64,000 bases of DNA from Clostridia bacterium (GTDB lineage Bacteria; Bacillota; Clostridia; Acetivibrionales; DSM-2933): assembly GCA_026418275.1 (NCBI GenBank), contig JAOABQ010000084.1, forward strand, positions 1-64,000, in the 5' to 3' direction. A program made the position numbers and the translations under genes. Of the stretch, positions 60,053 through 64,000 are shown piece by piece; within the stretch, counting starts at the first letter, position 1; each line of letters begins with the position of its first letter. Under the pieces are notes generated by a model. That model was given only the letters and a program-made list of their open reading frames with translations. It did no database searches and was not told the origin of the DNA.

Positions 60053-61192
60053 ATGGATCGTGAATGGATACCTTATGCAAAGCAGTGGATTGATGAGGAC
60101 GACATAGATGCAGTAGTGGAAGCGTTAAAAAGCGATTACCTTACCACAGGACCTAAGATAAAGGAGTTTGAAAAAAAATTGGCCGACTATGTAGGCGTAA
60201 AGTATGCGGTTGCTTTATCAAACGGTACGGCTGCCCTGCATGCTGCATGCCTTGCGGCAGGGATAGGACCAGGGGATGAAGTCGTCACTTCTCCAATGAC
60301 TTTTGCAGCCTCCGGTAATTGTGTCCTGTATGTAGGCGCAAAACCCGTTTTTGCGGATATTAATCCTTTAACTTACAATGTTGATCCGGAGGATATAAAA
60401 AGGAGGATTACAGGGACGACAAAAGCTTTGATTCCTGTCCACTACACAGGTCAGCCTTGTAATATGGATGAAGTAATGAAAATTGCCCGGGAAAACAACT
60501 TAGTGGTTATTGAAGATGCTGCTCATGCATTGGGAGCGGAATATAAGGGAAAAAAAGCAGGTAGCATGGGGCACATGGCTATATTCAGCTTCCATCCAGT
60601 AAAACATATAACAACCGGTGAAGGCGGCATGGTGGTAACCAATGACCGGGATATTTATGAAAAACTCATTATGTTCAAAAGCCATGGGATTACCCGGGAT
60701 AAGAGTAAGCTCTTAACGGAGGAAGGCCCTTGGTATTACGAGCAGCAGTTTTTAGGGTACAATTACCGGATGACCGATATTCAAGCTGCCCTTGGTGTTA
60801 GCCAGCTTGGTAAGCTTGATGATTTTATTCAAAAGAGAAGGAAGCTTGTAGAACTTTATAACAAGGAATTTGAAAACTTTGAAGGAATAAAGACGCATCA
60901 TCAGATGAAAGAAGGCAAATCCGCTTGGCACTTGTATGTTATACAATTAAAGGGCAATCTTTGGCTTCGAAGGCGGGAAATCTTTGAGGAACTTTTAAAA
61001 AGGAAGATTGGTGTAAATGTACATTATATTCCAGTTTATTATCATCCTTTTTATCAGGAACTTGGCTATAAAAAGGGTTTATGTCCCAATGCGGAGAAAT
61101 TATATGAGGGAATTATAACGCTTCCTCTTTATCCTAGGATGACCGAGGAAGATGTATTATATGTTGTAAAATGCGTAAAGGAAATTTGTTGA
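60053..61192 (+). CDS. pseC: UDP-4-keto-6-deoxy sugar aminotransferase, PseC-like
   Basis: 379 residues of the DegT/DnrJ/EryC1 family. LSNGTAALHAACLAAG near 55-70, VTSPMTFAASGN, EDAAHALGAEYKGK, and FSFHPVKHITTGEGG with Lys 184 as the PLP lysine, then GYNYRMTDIQAALG. It aminates C4 of the sugar produced by PseB. FHPVKHITTGEGG is typical of PseC. ATG 60053 with GCGAGG upstream and a TATAAT at 60028-60033, which may be a -10 box, although its -35 is poor. It is separated from the rest of the pse genes by the palindrome. Confidence 0.87.
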   Translation: MDREWIPYAKQWIDEDDIDAVVEALKSDYLTTGPKIKEFEKKLADYVGVKYAVALSNGTAALHAACLAAGIGPGDEVVTSPMTFAASGNCVLYVGAKPVFADINPLTYNVDPEDIKRRITGTTKALIPVHYTGQPCNMDEVMKIARENNLVVIEDAAHALGAEYKGKKAGSMGHMAIFSFHPVKHITTGEGGMVVTNDRDIYEKLIMFKSHGITRDKSKLLTEEGPWYYEQQFLGYNYRMTDIQAALGVSQLGKLDDFIQKRRKLVELYNKEFENFEGIKTHHQMKEGKSAWHLYVIQLKGNLWLRRREIFEELLKRKIGVNVHYIPVYYHPFYQELGYKKGLCPNAEKLYEGIITLPLYPRMTEEDVLYVVKCVKEIC

Positions 61193-61212
61193 ATGTTGAA
61201 CAACATGCAAAA

Positions 61213-61243
61213 GAAATAGGGCAGTTCAGAACTGCCCTATTTC
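61213..61243. terminator. bidirectional intrinsic terminator
   Basis: GAAATAGGGCAGTT (61213-61226) pairs perfectly with AACTGCCCTATTTC (61230-61243) across a 3-base loop. It lies between convergent pseC and the second LamG gene. Confidence 0.85.
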
Positions 61244-61272
61244 AAAAGTTTTGCCAGTCATCGAATAAGATT

Positions 61273-62670
61273 CTATTTTCTTTTTAGTTCTATAGTTATT
61301 GAAACTCCGTTAAGCCCAGACAGCACCCCTACATCTTTAAGACAAAGTCTGTCACCAGCTCCAAGCTGTATATTAGCTGTGTTTGAGTTTAAAGAAGGGG
61401 CTTGAACTGTATTTGCAGCATTTTTAAGGTCAATTGCTGTATCTAGCAGCGAAACCCCTGAATTGGGTGCTTGGGATCCGGTAAGTTTTTCAATATCAAG
61501 AACTACATTTCCACTATCTACGGCTGCACTTGCATGGACTTCACGAACAGAAACGATTTCACAGGGAAAGGGTGCAGTAAAGAATACTCCGTAGTTATCA
61601 GGCCAAGAAGCCAGAGTTCCTGGAACTGTTGCTGTAACAATAAAATTTGTTTCCGGTGAATTGGGAGCAGCAGAAATTTCATCTGAATTTGCAGTTTCAT
61701 CGCCATACTTATTCATTGCTGCTACAACATAATAGTATGTTGTTCCACTTGATACAGCCGAATCTTCAAAAGTTACTTTTCCATTTATGAGTGTAGGAGA
61801 AATATTGCTTACATAGGGTGTTGAGCTATAGGAATTGGAACTTGCAGCTCTGTAGACTTTATAACTTTGAGCACCGGAAACGGGATCCCAAGTTAATGTG
61901 ATTTTATTTGGACCGGAAACAGCATTAAGATTTTTGGGGGTTCCTATCACTTCGGTATTATAAATATTAATATAATCCAAATCGCCGGATAAATACTCAA
62001 TAGCAGCCAGAGTCCTTCTACCGATCAGCAGGTTATAGGAAGCATCTGCTGTTTCATACGATTTTGCAGTTCCGGTTGCCACCGGGGTAGTCATATCATC
62101 AATATATACTTTTACGCCATTAGGGTCGGTACTTCCATCCCATGTACATAAAATATGGTGCCACTGACCATCACAAACATTTTTTTGGTTCGCATAAACA
62201 TTAAATCTAAAGGTGCCAGATGCATCAGATGATGTAAAGTCTACTGCACCTGAATCAGCAATGATATTAATCCCCGTTCCATTTTTTGACGGGTCAATAG
62301 CATTATCCAATACCGTAATATTATTGGGAGGAAGACCGTTTCTCCTAAACCTAAATTCAATACTTTTTTTACCTTTTGGTAAAACTTGATTTCCGAAACT
62401 TATGTAATTACTAGTCCCGTTAAATCTTCGAAACGTATCCGAACCTTCCGTAATGGTAGTAAAACCTGCAGTAGCCGTACCATTGATTCCTCCACTCGTT
62501 ATAGAATCAATAACAGTACTGCCTGAATCACTATTAAAAGAATAACTGTGCACTGGTGTAAAACTCCCTGAAGGACTAGCACTAATGTTAATGATTGTGC
62601 TGAAAACAATGGATGAAATTAAACACACTGCAATAAAAATGCCGATACCTACTTTAAAACCTTTTTTCAT
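61273..62670 (-). CDS. secreted LamG-FN3 protein 2
   Basis: 465 residues. Signal peptide or N-terminal membrane helix at 1-30 (MKKGFKVGIGIFIAVCLISS), LamG-like domain at about 38-240 (HSYSFNSDSG to GDLDYINIYN), fibronectin type III domain at about 245-337 (KITLTWDPVSGAQSYKVYR), then a C-terminal beta-rich domain of 120 residues (FIVTATVPGTL to SITIELKRK). The first two domains match LamG-FN3 protein 1 at 20.3 kb; the C-terminal domains are unrelated. GGAGG on the minus strand about ten bases upstream supports the ATG. A carbohydrate-binding or surface role is likely; no catalytic residues are evident. Confidence 0.82.
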   Translation of the reverse strand: MKKGFKVGIGIFIAVCLISSIVFSTIINISASPSGSFTPVHSYSFNSDSGSTVIDSITSGGINGTATAGFTTITEGSDTFRRFNGTSNYISFGNQVLPKGKKSIEFRFRRNGLPPNNITVLDNAIDPSKNGTGINIIADSGAVDFTSSDASGTFRFNVYANQKNVCDGQWHHILCTWDGSTDPNGVKVYIDDMTTPVATGTAKSYETADASYNLLIGRRTLAAIEYLSGDLDYINIYNTEVIGTPKNLNAVSGPNKITLTWDPVSGAQSYKVYRAASSNSYSSTPYVSNISPTLINGKVTFEDSAVSSGTTYYYVVAAMNKYGDETANSDEISAAPNSPETNFIVTATVPGTLASWPDNYGVFFTAPFPCEIVSVREVHASAAVDSGNVVLDIEKLTGSQAPNSGVSLLDTAIDLKNAANTVQAPSLNSNTANIQLGAGDRLCLKDVGVLSGLNGVSITIELKRK

Positions 62671-63115
62671 TAATTATCGCCTCCGAAATAAAATAGTATG
62701 GATTGAAATTTTTGAATAAAAAAATGATTATTAATATAGCTTGAAACAAGAAGTACTATGAAAGGGATATTAAGAATGTATAACTATCTGTAATAACTGA
62801 AATAATCTTATCACTAAAGTAATATTATGTCAATTATATAAAGTTAGAATTGTATAGATATGGTAATAAGCAATGTAGAGATGTTATAGGTAAATAAAAG
62901 GGATATCTATAGAAATTACCAAAAATATAATAGCAGTATATCATATTTTAGGTTAAAACATTTGCTGCCAAAGGAATAATCTTTATTGTATTTTATTATC
63001 TATAATAAACAAAATATGTTGAAAATGGAGTTTGCTATTTGATATAGTGGATTGAAGAGAGGATTAAAAGTATATCATGAATTATATTGTGTTTATACTT
63101 TTGAAAGGAATGATC
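62671..63115. other. intergenic region, AT-rich
   Basis: 445 bp between the divergent LamG gene and the last epimerase. Very AT-rich with several poor promoter-like stretches. I see no gene, hairpin or repeat of note. Confidence 0.6.
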
Positions 63116-64000
63116 GTGTTGAAGATTCTTGTTACCGGGGGAGCCGGATTTATTGGAAGATGGCTGGTTAAGAGACTTTTGGATGATAACCACCAAGTTT
63201 GGGTTCTGGATAATTTGGCAAACGGACAGGTAGAAAATATAGAGGCGTTTCTTGAGCACCCTTCACTCAAGGGATTTGTTCAAGGAGACATAAAAGATAC
63301 AAAGGTATTGGAAGAATTGTTTTTAAATCAATTTGAACTGTGCTTCCATCTGGCAGCAAGTATCAATGTGCAGGACAGCATTGATGACCCGAGGACGACT
63401 TTTGAAAATGACGTGTTAGGAACTTTCAATGTCTTGGAGTCTTGTAGGAAATACGGCACCAAGATGGTTTTTATGAGTACCTGTATGGTTTATGACCGGG
63501 CGGGCCAAAATGAAGCTATTGATGAAATGCATCCTACAAAACCTGCTTCACCCTATGCTGGAAGCAAAATTGCAGGGGAAAACCTGGTGCTCTCCTTCTG
63601 GCACGCGTATAAACTTCCAGTTGTAGTAGTTAGGCCTTTTAACACCTATGGACCTTTCCAAAAGTCATCGGGTGAAGGCGGAGTAGTAGCCATATTTATT
63701 CAAAGGGAACTTAGCCGGCTGCCTTTAAATATTTATGGAGATGGAATGCAAACCAGAGACTTGCTTTATGTAGAAGACTGCGCTGAATTTTTGATGAAGG
63801 CAGGTTTCTCAAAAGCTGCTGAGGGTGAGATTATCAATGCGGGCAGCGGAAGGGATATCAGCATCAATCAGCTTGCCTTTTTAATAGCTGGTAACGAGGA
63901 AAAGATAAAACATGTACCCCATATCCACCCTCAAAGTGAAATACAAAAGCTTCTTTGTAGTAGTAAAAAGGCTGAAGATCTTCTTGGGTGGGAAGCTAAA
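63116..64000 (+). CDS. NAD-dependent sugar-nucleotide epimerase/dehydratase, 5' part
   Basis: 295 residues are visible and the frame stays open to the window end. Extended SDR: ILVTGGAGFIGRWLVKRL at the N terminus, FHLAASINVQDS, STCMVYDR in the serine region, catalytic YAGSKIAGEN, RPFNTYGPFQKSS and GDGMQTRDLLYV, ending LLGWEAK. It resembles the epimerase at 34.3 kb in overall pattern. GTG at 63116 is chosen because AAAGGA lies six bases before; the in-frame ATG at 63110 overlaps that site. Probably a 4-epimerase or 4,6-dehydratase acting on a further sugar of the island. It is likely the first gene of an operon that continues beyond the window. Confidence 0.8.
   Translation, partial: MLKILVTGGAGFIGRWLVKRLLDDNHQVWVLDNLANGQVENIEAFLEHPSLKGFVQGDIKDTKVLEELFLNQFELCFHLAASINVQDSIDDPRTTFENDVLGTFNVLESCRKYGTKMVFMSTCMVYDRAGQNEAIDEMHPTKPASPYAGSKIAGENLVLSFWHAYKLPVVVVRPFNTYGPFQKSSGEGGVVAIFIQRELSRLPLNIYGDGMQTRDLLYVEDCAEFLMKAGFSKAAEGEIINAGSGRDISINQLAFLIAGNEEKIKHVPHIHPQSEIQKLLCSSKKAEDLLGWEAK

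Overview
The window looks like a flagellar glycosylation island from a motile, Gram-positive anaerobe of the class Clostridia. The evidence is strong AGGAGG-type ribosome binding sites, many TTG and GTG starts, AT-rich DNA, short D0/D1-only flagellins, sigma-28-type promoters and motility accessory factor (Maf) genes beside nonulosonic acid genes. I cannot name the species. There is no tRNA, rRNA, CRISPR array, transposase or phage gene that I can see.

Region 1 (1-4.1 kb): four tandem near-identical flagellin genes, the first cut by the window edge. Each ends in an intrinsic terminator. The three complete copies have sigma-28 promoters and long leaders carrying a small hairpin with GGA in its loop just upstream of a GGAGGA Shine-Dalgarno, as expected for CsrA control. 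Region 2 (4.1-9.9 kb): two Maf glycosyltransferases around a small helical protein, a CMP-nonulosonate synthetase and a radical SAM enzyme. Region 3 (11.4-20.3 kb): a legionaminic-acid-type pathway (legG, legI, a methyltransferase, ptmE, legB, legC), a third Maf, and pseB. A FemAB-like acyltransferase lies on the opposite strand between regions 2 and 3.

Region 4 (20.3-53.8 kb) is AT-richer by eye. It starts with a secreted LamG-FN3 protein on the minus strand, followed by a long plus-strand glycan cluster. This contains a fused heptose-phosphate nucleotidyltransferase/kinase with domains in the order opposite to HldE, a split transketolase, gmhA and gmhB, seven radical SAM enzymes (two with B12-binding-like domains), methyltransferases, a formyltransferase, a DegT aminotransferase, an epimerase, glycosyltransferases and a WbsX-like protein. 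Nine proteins between 32.1 and 53.8 kb share one Rossmann-like module of about 90 residues (GTG/GAG motif, then a D-x4-K region). There are ten copies in all, fused to radical SAM, methyltransferase, glycosyltransferase and WbsX domains. This is the most unusual feature of the window. Two sigma-28-like promoters inside this cluster suggest it is expressed together with the flagellins.

Region 5 (54.0-61.2 kb): an ATP-grasp enzyme, a HAD hydrolase, a SpsF-type cytidylyltransferase, pseI, pseG, a formyltransferase, a PIG-L deacetylase and pseC. Together with pseB at 19.3 kb this makes a second, pseudaminic-acid-type pathway, possibly N-formylated. Region 6 (61.2-64 kb): a second minus-strand LamG-FN3 protein and the start of a sugar-nucleotide epimerase cut by the window end.

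Inferred overall picture: two nonulosonic acids and a heavily modified heptose-containing glycan are made here. The Maf enzymes probably transfer the nonulosonates to Ser/Thr of the exported flagellins. Promoter sharing points to co-expression with the filament, but the actual target of the region 4 glycan is not shown by the sequence.
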